This document shows positions 23,889-35,795 of a stretch of 64,000 nucleotides of DNA, one piece after another. The notes beneath the pieces are model-generated. The model did no database searches. It saw nothing but the letters and a program-made list of their open reading frames with translations, and had not been told where the DNA came from. The translations under genes and the position numbers were made by a program. Position 1 is the first letter of the stretch; the number at the start of each line of letters is the position of its first letter. Origin of the DNA: Clonostachys chloroleuca (lineage: Eukaryota > Ascomycota > Sordariomycetes > Hypocreales > Bionectriaceae); contig JBANAY010000003.1 of NCBI GenBank assembly GCA_037952775.1, positions 37,324,001-37,388,000 of the forward strand. The letters are read 5' to 3'.

Positions 23889-26021
23889 ACGTGGAGAAAA
23901 TGGATCAAAGCTTATTCGTTTAGTTGTCGACCCTGCAACACACGAAAGATTCGCTGTTCCGGAGCTAATCCATGCGACAACTGCACTTGGGCATCGGACT
24001 GCATCTACCCATCGCGAGATCGGCAGGTCAGGATACATCAAAGGTAGGCAAAAAGAATTGTAGACTTGTTGTCTTTGTGCGCGGCCGTCAAACCTATGCC
24101 ATCCAGTGTTGACACGGGATTCAGTGGCCTCGACCGCATCCTGAAGGAGAACGCAGATCTACGTTCACTACAGAATGGCACCGAGCAGTCACAGAATAGG
24201 ACTAGAGATAGTTCATGGAGCCCTCTAACAAAGTCACAAGATGTAAATGATTCTGCCGAGGACCAACCAATCCTGGAAAAGAACGACTGGTTTGCTGATA
24301 TCAGGACATCCGACACCCCAATCTGGATAGGTGAGATATCGGATGCTGCTGTTGCGACACCCTTCCGCCAGTTTGCTTCCTTCTCTCAGGCGCCGAGCCA
24401 TATTCCTCGTACTAAATTTGCTTCTGATGATATCCTATGTGGTTTCGCAACGACCTGTTGTGGCTGGCCGCCGCTCTCGCGCGCGAGGCTCCTTGCCGAA
24501 ACGGCACTCCGAGTCTTACAGCACAGTTATCACATTGTGCGCCACAGTGAAGTCTTTCAGGTCTTACGGACAGCAGGTCTTGACCAACCCAATTCGAGCG
24601 CCCAACAAGCCAAAATGTGGGCTTTGTTTGCGATCAGGGAACTACGGTCAAGTAAGTGTCTTACCGCAGCTGGCCATTATCCTGGATTGGCTTATTTTGC
24701 TCTTGCGAGTGACGCCGTTCGCATGATCAATTAAAGGCCTCATTGAAACGGTTCTCCTTCTAGTGAGTTGACCCTTTTGATGCTTAATTCAAGTTGATCT
24801 TTCTGCTTAAATCAACGTGGTTTTCGCTAACACAAAGGGTACAGGCTCTATATTCGCTTGAAACCAACCGTCGGTACACTGCAGGCACTTTTGTTGACAT
24901 TGCTGTCCGCTTCGCTACCACCATGGGGCTAAATAGTAGCATTGGGTCTATCTTTGTTCCAAATCCTGATTTAAGAAAGCATCGTATTAGGTTCTGGTGG
25001 TCGGTCTACATCATTGATAGATTTCTATCTTCCAAAATTGGCCTCCCTCTTTTAATATGTGATGCTGATATCTCGGTTAGTCTACCATCTGATAATATCG
25101 ATCTCAACTCTGAGGATCTTAGCCACCACCATCAGTTCATGGCAACTATACGACTCACCAAGATTATAGGGCATATCTCTAGGTCACTGTTTGTCAGGAC
25201 GCCTCAGCGTGGTATATTCCTTCGGCGAGTGGATATGGTTGGAGAGCAATTTCGTCAATGGCAAGAGAAGCTACCCAACCATCTGAAGTCTGATCTCAAT
25301 GTCTCACAAGGCGGCGAGAGACAGCCGCAGTCGGCCATTTTATTACATCTTTCTCTAATCAGGTGAGCTGTCCATTTATCCTAAGTTTTAGCCTTCTCGT
25401 GGCCCAACACAGATGCTGATTTGTTTCAGCTTTTCATAATAGCAACTCGATAAGTTCTTTTATTTGTGTTCGTCGATGAAAAGACTGAGTTCAGATCCTA
25501 CTCTCCTAGCCCACACCATGAATGTTGCCAACGCTTGTATTCACGCTGCGAGACAGTCCTATGGGGTGCTAATTCAACGCTGGCTAAATGGCGACTTCCA
25601 TGTCTTTGACTACTTCTACGTCCAGTATCCTTTCTCTGCTGCCGTCATTCTCGCCATAGCGGGCAATTTGGGTCGGGAATCATCTCGGGAGGAGAATGAT
25701 GAATTCAACCTTGCGGCAGAGTTCCTTCAGCAGCTTGCGCAAGGCGGAAATTTCCCTGCCATGGATTTCTATTCTCATGTTCAGGAGATCCAATCTACTC
25801 TCAATATGTTGCCATCGGATACTTCACTGCAACTGTACAGATCTGAGGACATAAGTACTGAGAGCTAGAACAGCCGCCCTTGGCCATGCGAAAATGATTT
25901 GGCTGTTCCCTTGGCTAGCAACGCTGGACGTGATGCAACCGCTGTGGATGATGTACTATTGGATCCGTCTTTTATTGACGACTGGACGTATGAAGACCCA
26001 GTTGAAAAGTTATCTTGGTAG
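23889..26021 (+). pseudogene. Broken Zn2Cys6 transcription factor
   Basis: A zinc cluster (CRPCNTRKIRCSGANPCDNC, then a sixth Cys in SDCIYP) is encoded at 23922-24043. It is joined over a 63-bp intron (24044-24106) to a coiled-coil segment (LDRILKENADLR) and a fungal_trans middle domain (DTPIWIGEISDAA, LETNRRYTAG, IRFWWSVYIIDRF). Damage is clear. There is a TAA at 24733-24735 followed by a frame change before LIETVLLL, a stop in the IIATR*VLLF segment near 25450 with another frame change, and an in-frame TAG at 25866-25868. That TAG replaces a sense codon because the frame continues to a normal ending (DDWTYEDPVEKLSW) at 26021. No in-frame ATG precedes the zinc cluster without assuming an extra exon. 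It was probably the regulator of the neighbouring catabolic genes. Confidence 0.78.
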
Positions 26022-26074
26022 GAGTAAATAGTGATGAGTTCATATCAATGTTTAGGAGCTACAAGCCAACGCCT

Positions 26075-27436
26075 CTATGCCCTGCGCTGCAAAGTGTGAT
26101 AGCCAAGCTTCTCCCTCGCCTCGGCGATCGTAGAGCCTTTATGTATGAGTGCCAAGATACTTTGTTCGCTCTTCTCAATACTCTTTGTGAGTGCAGCCAC
26201 CTCGCGGGCTCGGTCACGTGGCACAATTACAACGCCATTGGCATCGGCCACCACAATATCGCGAGGACTCACTCGCACGTTTCCGACACCGACCGACTCA
26301 TTGATCCTTCCCACTTGCACTCGGTCTTTGCCTGTCCTCATCCAATTCCCCGCCGTAAAGATAGGATAGTCATCCCTGATGATTGAATCAACGTCACGAC
26401 ATACCCCATCGATAACGGTACCGGCAAGGCCTCGTATACCGGCGTACCGAGTCATAATGTCCCCCCAGACGGTACAGTCTTTACGGCCACTGTTGTCAAT
26501 CACGACGATATCACCGACAGCCACATCGTCAATGAAATCACCAACACTACCGGGTGGGTTGCTGGCCGGCACATAGCGGACCGTGAACGCTGGACCAACT
26601 ACCGTTCTTTTATAGTTCGTCAGTGGCAGGATGTTCAAAGCCTGTCCAGAAATGCCAAGCTTATCAAGGGCATCCGAGACTGCGGGCGTATCAGTGTCGG
26701 CAAACAGTTCCACTAGCTCTAGATCTTCTGGGGCGGCCTTTCGGGGGTTGCCTCTGGCCTCAGCTTCGGAAGAGTTGGACGAGGATGCAATGGCCTCGAA
26801 TTGTTTGTCGTGCATGATCTCTGCTACTGAGAAGCCCGCCCGAACCTGCTTGACCATGGCATTCTGGCGGCCGTCGATGCGCTCGCCAAGATCCAGAACT
26901 TCGTCGATACGACCAGCAGGCACGAAAACTGTACCACACTCATCGGCGATGACAAAATCGTCCTGGTCTACTGCGACGCCACGCATTTCTACACGCGTTC
27001 CGGACTCCAACTGGATCATCCTGTTGCGTGCACTGATCATGGTGATGCCACGACCAAAAACAGGATAGCCAATATCCCGACTTCCGTTGATATCTCGGCT
27101 CCAACCGTCGATGACGGTGCCGCGGATATTCTTCATTTGGGCAGCATTGGCAATAATGTCACCCCAAGATGAGATACCCTCCATACCCCCGGCGATGACA
27201 AGCACGCGATCATCTGTGGTCGTCGCCTCGATTACAGGAGTGATCAGGTGAGTGGTGGGTGTGGTCCCCTCCACCTTGGGACCCAATTTCACTGTGCTGG
27301 CACGCCCAACAATCTTGGGGCAATTCCAGAGAGGCAGGATGCCGTATGTGGCTCCAGGGAGATTGAGAAAATCAAGGGCGTCTGAGACCGTATTTGAGTC
27401 TAGGGCTGAAAGCCGGCCTAGGACATTGTCTGCCAT
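26075..27436 (-). CDS. Protein with two tandem RraA-like (HMG-aldolase-type) domains
   Basis: A single exon of 453 residues. Residues about 1-215 and 240-450 are two copies of the RraA / 4-hydroxy-4-methyl-2-oxoglutarate aldolase fold. Each has the signature G-T-V-I-D-G-x-x-R-D (GTVIDGWSRD and GTVIDGVCRD), the preceding WGDI segment and a TVSDAL/PAVSDAL N-terminal helix. Single-domain relatives act on 4-hydroxy-2-oxo acids, cleaving them to pyruvate with a divalent metal bound near the Asp of the signature; oxaloacetate decarboxylation is also known. The copies are diverged, so the fusion is old. Together with the aminotransferase and the HpcH-type aldolase nearby, an oxo-acid catabolic role is inferred. 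The 3' end lies 53 bp from the end of the broken regulator. Confidence 0.87.
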   Translation of the reverse strand: MADNVLGRLSALDSNTVSDALDFLNLPGATYGILPLWNCPKIVGRASTVKLGPKVEGTTPTTHLITPVIEATTTDDRVLVIAGGMEGISSWGDIIANAAQMKNIRGTVIDGWSRDINGSRDIGYPVFGRGITMISARNRMIQLESGTRVEMRGVAVDQDDFVIADECGTVFVPAGRIDEVLDLGERIDGRQNAMVKQVRAGFSVAEIMHDKQFEAIASSSNSSEAEARGNPRKAAPEDLELVELFADTDTPAVSDALDKLGISGQALNILPLTNYKRTVVGPAFTVRYVPASNPPGSVGDFIDDVAVGDIVVIDNSGRKDCTVWGDIMTRYAGIRGLAGTVIDGVCRDVDSIIRDDYPIFTAGNWMRTGKDRVQVGRINESVGVGNVRVSPRDIVVADANGVVIVPRDRAREVAALTKSIEKSEQSILALIHKGSTIAEAREKLGYHTLQRRA

Positions 27437-28192
27437 GATGAAGGATCTTTGGTGAACCTGAGAAATGGGGATTTATGTTTGGACGAAAAGGTATTATGCA
27501 TTCGTTTTGTACTTATGTATCCGTCTAGTTGGACGACATCTCCATGTGCTTTGGTGAATGAGGGATTGGGCTCGGCCCACGGCGAAAATACTTTTACCGA
27601 TTTGGGTGGCTTGGTTCGGTTTTCATGCCGACTAAAACCTCTTAATAGGCGCGGCAAGAATCCACCTACCTTCAAGTTGCGTGTTAGCTGCTACTTCTTG
27701 ATGTAGATACTGGAAGATGGGGTCCTATGTAACGTTTATTAGAAGAATAGATAGCCGTATACCTTGGCTCACATGGTATACTTTTCTGCCATGACACGCA
27801 ATGATCCGAAAATACCATTTGAGGATATCACTGCGAATGACAAGGGCAAGTTTTGCTTTTCTCAGAAAAAAATGAAAGGAAAGTCGAGTAGTTTATTTTG
27901 TCGACTGGCCAGTATGATAATAAGTTTCAGATTTGTGTGTACAATTTCACTTGATCAAATAGTTCATGCTTTCGGCTTGTCAGTTGGCTTTTTGTAGCGG
28001 CCGAAAAGTCACGGGAAGACGCATCTGGTAAGAAGGAGATTTTAACAGAAAGTACACAAAGGTAGAAAGGTGCTTTTCCACAGATTATGAAACCAACTAA
28101 TCGATTGACACTGCCCAGTTTGACAAGTAGGCCCCGACCTCCTCGTATACCTTCAGTATAAAAAGCTGTCATCTGCAACCTTCTTAGCTAGC
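27437..28192. other. Intergenic: promoter of the double RraA gene
   Basis: No gene seen. The short plus-strand frames at 27449-27706 and 27764-27997 have no domain or intron partner. Confidence 0.4.
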
Positions 28193-29642
<1,450 letters not shown>

Positions 29643-30144
29643 ATCCTCATGCGCGTCTTTCTTGCCGGACAGTGTTTTTCTTGCTAAATCACCTGGAACT
29701 CCTCTTTCTTTCTCTTTCATCAAGAAGAAAAAGGTCAAGTCCGTTACGCAATGTCCTCGGACGGTGGAATGGGGAAGTTTTGGCCCTTTCTATAGACAAA
29801 ATGCCCCGGTTCGGAATCCTCGGCGAACTTGAAAGCTACCGACCACAACCCATTTATTTTTGCACTTCCGGTAACATTCAGAAACCCCATTTGCAAAAAC
29901 AGACCATGCAACACAGGAAATGATCACACCCCTAAAATTCGGCCTTCGACATTTGGCCGAGTCGCCTTCTGCGCAATGGCGAACATGGTACACTCATAGC
30001 TTGACTTGGCAAAAGTATGCTAACGGGGTAATACAAATCAGGAAGCAAGACCAATTATTCAAATTCCACTACTTCCTTTTCCCCCATTGCATTTTGGAAC
30101 TCACTCATTACCAAGTAGTCATTATCGTTGCAGAATCCATCAAT
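29643..30144. promoter_or_regulatory. Divergent promoter between aminotransferase and HpcH/HpaI aldolase
   Basis: About 500 bp separate the two divergent start codons, with no gene between. An imperfect inverted pair TTCGGCC..GGCCGAG is at about 29939-29958. Shared control of the two enzymes is likely but no operator is proven. Confidence 0.45.
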
Positions 30145-31006
30145 ATGGCACACTCATTAGCACTCACAACATCTGTTCAAAATCCTAAATTGCGGCTCCT
30201 CAACGCGCTGCGCACCAACTCAAGACCCGTAATGACCTTTCTAGGTCTCCCATCTGCACGCACAGCCCAGCTGGTGGCCTCTACTGGCCTCGATGGTATT
30301 ATCATTGACTGCGAGCACGGACATATTAGCGACGACGCCATGCACAACTCAATCATGGCAATCTCCTCAGAGGGTGTCTCACCTCTCGTCCGTATTAGGA
30401 TGACACACGCCGACCTCATCAAACGTGCCCTGGACGCTGGTGCTCATGGTATTGTCGTTCCCATGATAAATACCGTCGAGGACGCGCGAGCAGTAGTTGA
30501 GAATGCCAAGTTCCCACCTCAAGGCTTAAGGGGGCAGGGTTCCCAATTTCCAGCTTTTGGGCTTGGGGTTGATATCCCGACATATATCAAGACTGCCAAC
30601 GAGACGCTTTTAACTTGTGTGCAAATAGAGACCAAATTAGGTGTAGAAAATGTTGACGCAATTTGTGCTGTTCCTGGTGTTGGTGAGTTACTTGTACCGC
30701 AAACGACTGCGTCGCATATCTAATAACGATATAGATATGTTATTTATTGGGCCAAATGATCTCGCTCTTTCCGTTTTGGGCTACGTACCAGCGAAAGGTG
30801 ACGAGCCCGAGTTCGTCCAAGCGATTGATAGAATCACGTCCGCAGCAAGGAAGCATGGCAAATGGGTTGGCCGTTTATCAAATAACGGCATTGCAGCAAG
30901 GAACCACCTAGATGTATTCGATACTGTAGCTATGAGTTATGACGTCCGCGCGATTGTAAATTGGTACAAAGATGAGCTCAAGGTGGCACGCTCATCACAA
31001 CAATAA
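30145..31006 (+). CDS. HpcH/HpaI-family aldolase (citrate-lyase beta-like fold)
   Basis: Exons 30145-30682 and 30735-31006 give 269 residues. Family features are FLGLPSARTAQLVASTGLDG followed by IIIDCEHGHI, the phosphate/carboxylate-binding Arg in PLVRIRM, DAGAHGIVVPMINTVEDA, the metal-binding Glu in CVQIETKLGVEN, and IGPNDLALSVLG after the intron. The family cleaves 4-hydroxy-2-oxo acids (for example 4-hydroxy-2-oxoheptanedioate or 2-keto-3-deoxyrhamnonate) to pyruvate and an aldehyde using a divalent metal. With the RraA-type enzyme and the aminotransferase it forms a coherent deamination and retro-aldol set. The start at 30145 follows directly on an A/T-rich leader and matches the usual N-terminus. 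Confidence 0.88.
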
Positions 31007-31123
31007 GAACTTAACTCTTATAGGCGAAAGGATGGTGATCAGATTCCTGTTGTGCGTGAGCCTTGAACCTTTTTTTTTTAAAATATCCAAGCATTAGTCT
31101 TGATTATACAGCAAGGTATGAAG

Positions 31124-31606
31124 TCATTTGATTTTCACGAAGGGTGAGCAAGCTTTGGCCAATTCTTTGGCACGATTATGGTGGGCCGTCTCCCCCTTGT
31201 CACAGAGAGATACTATGAGACTGACGGCCTCGATCTTGAGCTCGGACAATTGATATTCGCTTAGGCTGCCATCCCCACACCCGTCTGTTCACACAATATA
31301 TATATCGTCTAAGCGAGAACATATCTATACCTATATTCTTCAGATGTATTTCAGCTCCTCAATCGACCTCCCAACTTGCCAACGTTGTCAATGCTGGACA
31401 CGGACTCCGTGATGTAGTTGCGCTCCCTCCAAAGACCGATGATTTGTTCGCGCTGACGTATTTCCTACATCCGTGTCGCCAGTTTGATTGATGCCCGCCG
31501 ATAAGCCAATGATACCAGTTACATCTGCCACCAAATTTGTAGTTACCCCTATCTCAGACACGGCCGACGCTGCTGTCCCAATTATACAAGTGTTGAGGAA
31601 TCCCAA
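31124..31606 (-). pseudogene. Unrecognised coding remnant
   Basis: On the minus strand, segments resembling real protein appear in different frames: NTCIIGTAASAVSEIGVTTN, then REQIIGLWRERNYITES, then LSEYQLSELKIEAVSLIVSL ending at a stop at 31124. They need a frame change near 31460 and either an intron or a break near 31250. The helical, charged composition suggests a decayed gene, but I recognise no family, and an intron-rich intact gene cannot be excluded. Confidence 0.35.
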
Positions 31607-31921
31607 AACACAATTTCACTCAATCAGTACACGCGCTATGTGATGGCAACTACTATAACGCTCTGTACACCAATTGTAATGAATTACTACTTTAGTAGCA
31701 GGGAGAACGGCCCGGTGAGAATCATACAATTCAACCCATCTGAGGAACCCAGTCAAATTGGGAAAAGCTACCAGCAGGCACGGTCGCTGTCAACAGATTC
31801 CTGCCTCATTTGATGGTCTTATAGTGCTCTGTATATGTATGGCTAGGAGCAATAAGTCTAATAGCTTTCTCGCATTTCTGTCAATCTTGCTCAACACTAG
31901 CCCTCACCCACGGCACCATAT

Positions 31922-33109
31922 TTAGAGCCGCGCAGGGAGAGCATTAGATTCCGGCAGCGCTCCTTCCATACTTTCTAACTTGTGCTTTAACCAGGGAATC
32001 TCCTCTAGTGAGTACCTATAAGCCCGGAATAGCGCGTTTGACTCTCCTGGGAATATCTTTGCGGTCGTCTCGTCAGGGTAAGCAGCAAAATGCGGATTGA
32101 TGTACTCCCAGCAAATGTAGCCGTCTTTGGTAACCTCAAAGAGCCGTCCAAATGCACTCTCGCAAAGTAGAGTATTCTCGTTGGATAGTCTCTGTGCGCT
32201 ACCCATGAAGGGTGTGAAAAAGTAGACCATTTGAGATCGATCGCGATACTCCCAGACAATCTTCTTTGTCTCTCGATTCACCTCCATGGCCCGCGTATAC
32301 ATGATGGACTCGCCGCTGCGGAATGCACCATTGTCGAAGATGAGGATGTTCCCATTGTCGAGCTCTGTGGCATTGTGCTGCTGTGCCAGTACATCTGACC
32401 CGAGTTTCCACACAATGTCCCCCGTTTGTCTCTCGATGATGACTACCGCCGACACCGATCGCATGGATGCAAGGACGTGTTTGCCATCGCGCATGGGGAC
32501 AACCGAATTTATCAGAGGGTAGTGTTCACGGGTGTAGTGACTTTGAAGGGGGAAATCTTCTCGTGGTAGTCGCTCTGACACTTTCCATTGCCATACCAGC
32601 TTGCCATTCTCATCAACCTCATTAATCGTGTCTGCGTAGGTGATGCCGTCTATCTCACTGCCCGGAACACCGCCAATCACCTTGGCTGATTCTTCAGGAG
32701 ACAATGCTTCGAGGCTGGTGTATAGAAAGCGGCCATCACCATAATGGTACTGGTCATGATGACCGAAAAGGTCTGTGAACTGGCGAACGACTTTGCCGTT
32801 TGGGTCCAACTCGCTCATCACTCCCCCGCCGTATTTGTTGAAGAAGGGGAAAGGGTACGGGCCTCCATCCTTGGTGGTAAGCTCAGATGTCCGAAGTGTG
32901 TTGACGGCAAGGTTGCCATTAGGCAGGATCCTGGCATGACGGCCAATCCTCCCCGGAAGTTTCCATTTGTGAACCTCCTTCCCATCGATATCAATCAAAT
33001 AGGCTGTGTCGCTGGTTAGGGGGCAAAAGAGTGTGTAACCTCCAAATGAATGCTGCTTGTCCACCCCCAAGAGTCCGACTCCTCGCCTCTTCAAGGTATT
33101 TTGCTCCAT
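31922..33109 (-). CDS. Arylsulfotransferase-like (ASST) beta-propeller protein
   Basis: A single exon of 395 residues. It has the fungal arylsulfotransferase layout: GYTLFCPLTSDTAYLID, then blade motifs GRIGRHARILPNGNL, HHDQYHYGDGRFLYTSLEAL, NEVDENGKLVWQWK and QQHNATELDNGNILIFDNGA, with conserved His residues in HARI, HHDQYH and QHNAT that would include the sulfate-transfer His. Bacterial ASST moves sulfate between phenols without PAPS. Many fungal members have unknown substrates and may be simple propellers. There is no signal peptide. The divergent upstream region (33110-33664) is shared with the MFS transporter gene and holds the CGG-N4-CCG array. Confidence 0.83.
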   Translation of the reverse strand: MEQNTLKRRGVGLLGVDKQHSFGGYTLFCPLTSDTAYLIDIDGKEVHKWKLPGRIGRHARILPNGNLAVNTLRTSELTTKDGGPYPFPFFNKYGGGVMSELDPNGKVVRQFTDLFGHHDQYHYGDGRFLYTSLEALSPEESAKVIGGVPGSEIDGITYADTINEVDENGKLVWQWKVSERLPREDFPLQSHYTREHYPLINSVVPMRDGKHVLASMRSVSAVVIIERQTGDIVWKLGSDVLAQQHNATELDNGNILIFDNGAFRSGESIMYTRAMEVNRETKKIVWEYRDRSQMVYFFTPFMGSAQRLSNENTLLCESAFGRLFEVTKDGYICWEYINPHFAAYPDETTAKIFPGESNALFRAYRYSLEEIPWLKHKLESMEGALPESNALPARL

Positions 33110-33304
33110 CTTGAGCAGTACAAGATCTATGGGTATTATACAATGAAGGAAGCAGTGGGATTACCGGCAAAACGAGATGCGTAAGAAAGTGCTTCGGTCA
33201 AAGCCAAACAAACACCTGCCTTTTCATTTGTTTGGGTACTTGTATCGAAGAGTTCGTTATACCAACTTATTGATGCTCCTCAAACCCCTTAGCAATGATA
33301 CCAT

Positions 33305-33357
33305 CGGCTTGCCGTAGGCTTTCCACGGCATACCGACGGTATACCGACGGCATACCG
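33305..33357. promoter_or_regulatory. Array of four CGG-N4-CCG palindromes (putative Zn2Cys6 operator)
   Basis: CGGCTTGCCG at 33305-33314, CGGCATACCG at 33326-33335, CGGTATACCG at 33337-33346 and CGGCATACCG at 33348-33357. The last three repeat every 11 bp, near one helical turn, and the first is 21 bp before them. Inverted CGG triplets at fixed spacing are the known recognition form of Zn2Cys6 dimers. The array lies 196 bp upstream of the arylsulfotransferase and 308 bp upstream of the MFS start, so it may control both. Confidence 0.75.
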
Positions 33358-33664
33358 CCGGGCGATAAGGTCGAGAACCTGGCGTATCGCAAATTAGTGG
33401 AGTCATATCTCAGAATTGCGCCGTCCAATAGGCTATCAAGAACCGGCACGTCATTATAGTTGCAATGATATCTTTAACACTATTCAGACATGGTCTTATC
33501 GCCTCAGCAAGGACATCATCGTTTCACTCAAGGCCAAATAGATATAAACCCGGTACAGACAATGCCAGAAATTTACAGTGATATTATAGACAGGGAGAGG
33601 CCATCGCCATTTTGCCCATATACTCGTCCCGATTGGATTTTTTTGAGCACTTCTTACTACCAAA

Positions 33665-35302
33665 ATGGGTCCTTTACCTGAGAAGACCGACCCTAGGCAA
33701 CTTCATACATCGGAGAATGGCGATGACATTATTCCGGATGAAGCTATCCACGTCCCCGGTTATGAGTCAAAGCTTGAAATCGCACACGGCGAGACAAGGA
33801 AGGCACTGTTGAAAGTCGACGTGTGTATTCTGCCGGTCATTGTGCTTTGCTTCTGCTTTCTCCAATTTGACCGTACCAATATTGGCAATGCCTTGACCGA
33901 CACTCTGCGAACTGATATTAAGATAGACAATTCAGACATCAACTTGGCACAGACCCTGTTCACGGTAGGTTTCATCGTGACGGAGTTGCCATTCAACATG
34001 ATTAGCAAGTGGATGGGGCCAGAGAGATTTCTCCCAATCACCATGTTTCTCTGGGGAATTGCGACTTGGTCCCAAGTCTTCATTACGAATGCAGCCGGGC
34101 TTTGCGCCGCTCGCTTCTTTATTGGTGCCCTTGAAGGCGGTTATATTCCAGGCTTCGCACTCTACATATCGCGATATTACACGAATCAGGAGTTGGCCTT
34201 GCGATATGCTATTTTTTGGGCTTCCAACAGCTTCGCGGGAGCTCTGGGCGGACCTTTATCTATTGGTCTCCTGTCACTTCGAGGCCGAGGTGGTCTTGCA
34301 GGGTGGCAATGGCTTTTTCTGGTCGGTAAGGATCCCTAGATTCTCTGTCTGTTAAAAATTTCTAATAGAATTTAGAGGGTGTCTTGACTTGCGTTCTCGG
34401 AGTCGCCGCATACCTGTACCTCCCTCACAATGCTGCTTTACCAAAGTCATTCTTTGGCAAATCATTCAACATCTTCTCCGCGCGCGAAGCATCCATCATC
34501 GTTACCCGTGTCATCCGAAATGACCCCACCAAGGCCCTCCGATATGGACAACCAGTTCTGCTCTCCCACATTGTAGAGACGCTTTCTGACTGGAGGCTAT
34601 ACGGGCATCTCGTGGCTGGCCTCCTCTCCATGGTTATGATTTCGCCGATGAACACCTACGCCCCTTCCATCATCAAATCATTGGGTTTCACCGCGCTTCA
34701 AGCCAATGGCCTCAATTCCGTTGGTAGTGTGTGCGCATTGATCTGGTCGGTGATGCTGGCCTTTAGCAGCGATCACTTCCGCGAACGAGGATTCCATATT
34801 GCATTGGGCTATTCTTGGGGAGCGGCTGGCTTGCTCTGGCTCGCATTGGCGCCCGACCATGTCAGCAAATGGACGCTCTACGGTGGCGTTGTCTGGACAC
34901 AGATGGGCATGGGATGTGTCCAAGCCATAAGTGCTGCCTGGCTCACAGCCAAGATGCAAGACTATAAGCGACCTGTAGCACTGGCTGCCTATGTGATGAG
35001 CATACAGCTTGCCAACTTTCCTGGTAACCAACTGTTCCGAGATCAAGGTAAACCTCCAACCCAACTCTGATCTTCAATGTTGAGAAGCTAAACTATTCAT
35101 AGACGCACCTCGATATACTCGCGGGCTGAGCATCGCTGCTGGCTGTGCTCTTGCCGCTGCGGCTGTGATTCTGTTGTGGAAGCTGCTGTATCGTCTGTTC
35201 GACAACGGCGATGCTGGCGTTGAGGCCCAATTTCATGTTGCTTCGGGAGAAGGCAGGGGCTTAACCGGGATAGAGAGCGCCATAGGGGGAAAATCTATCT
35301 AG
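33665..35302 (+). CDS. MFS transporter, Dal5/allantoate-permease (anion:cation symporter) type
   Basis: Exons 33665-34325, 34376-35047 and 35103-35302 join to 510 residues, usual for the family. The N-terminus is cytoplasmic and acidic. TM1 is VCILPVIVLCFCFLQFDRTN with the DRTNIGNA motif typical of the Dal5 group. Further helices include LFTVGFIVTELPFNMISKW, the ARFFIGALEGGYIPGF motif and a C-terminal GLSIAAGCALAAAAVILLW. The family imports organic anions such as allantoate, nicotinate, ureidosuccinate or other carboxylates. Its likely cargo is the substrate of the neighbouring aldolase/aminotransferase genes. It shares the divergent promoter with the arylsulfotransferase gene. Confidence 0.88.
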
Positions 35303-35502
35303 GGCTGTAACATTGGTTACACCGTGTCGAGTAGTGGCATGCTAGATCCTGGTATTTGGTTTGTAGAGCTTGTTGCGATGGGACGTCGTCAACCTTATGT
35401 TGTCGTTGTGGTAGACAGACCAAAATCAGGCACCATTGCGACCACGAGCAGGAAGAGATACTATGAAAGCGCCATTCTTTCGATCCATCACTGCCTTTGT
35501 AC

Positions 35503-35505
<3 letters not shown>

Positions 35506-35535
<30 letters not shown>
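35506..35535. repeat. Homopolymer of 30 T
   Basis: An uninterrupted run of 30 T lies in the 3' flank of the MFS gene. It could be a poly(A) relic of a minus-oriented retroposon, but no element body or target-site duplication is visible. Length is uncertain because of possible sequencing slippage. Confidence 0.8.
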
Positions 35536-35536
<1 letters not shown>

Positions 35537-35795
35537 GATCATGGTGTGTTCTGTCTTGACCGCCTAGACGCGTTAGCGACGGGAATTAGACTAGGTATTG
35601 ATAAACACACACCTTATCTCAGTTACTTTTTTGGACTGTCAGAGCAAAGATAAGGGAAGTCTTATTTTGATGAGCAGACTAGACTGCTTTCACGTGACTT
35701 TTCAGCACGCCTTATCAACTGATAAGTCGTGATCAGCTCTATTATGTGTGCCATATTGAACAGAACACAAGCTGATCATTGCGAGTGTGTAAGAT

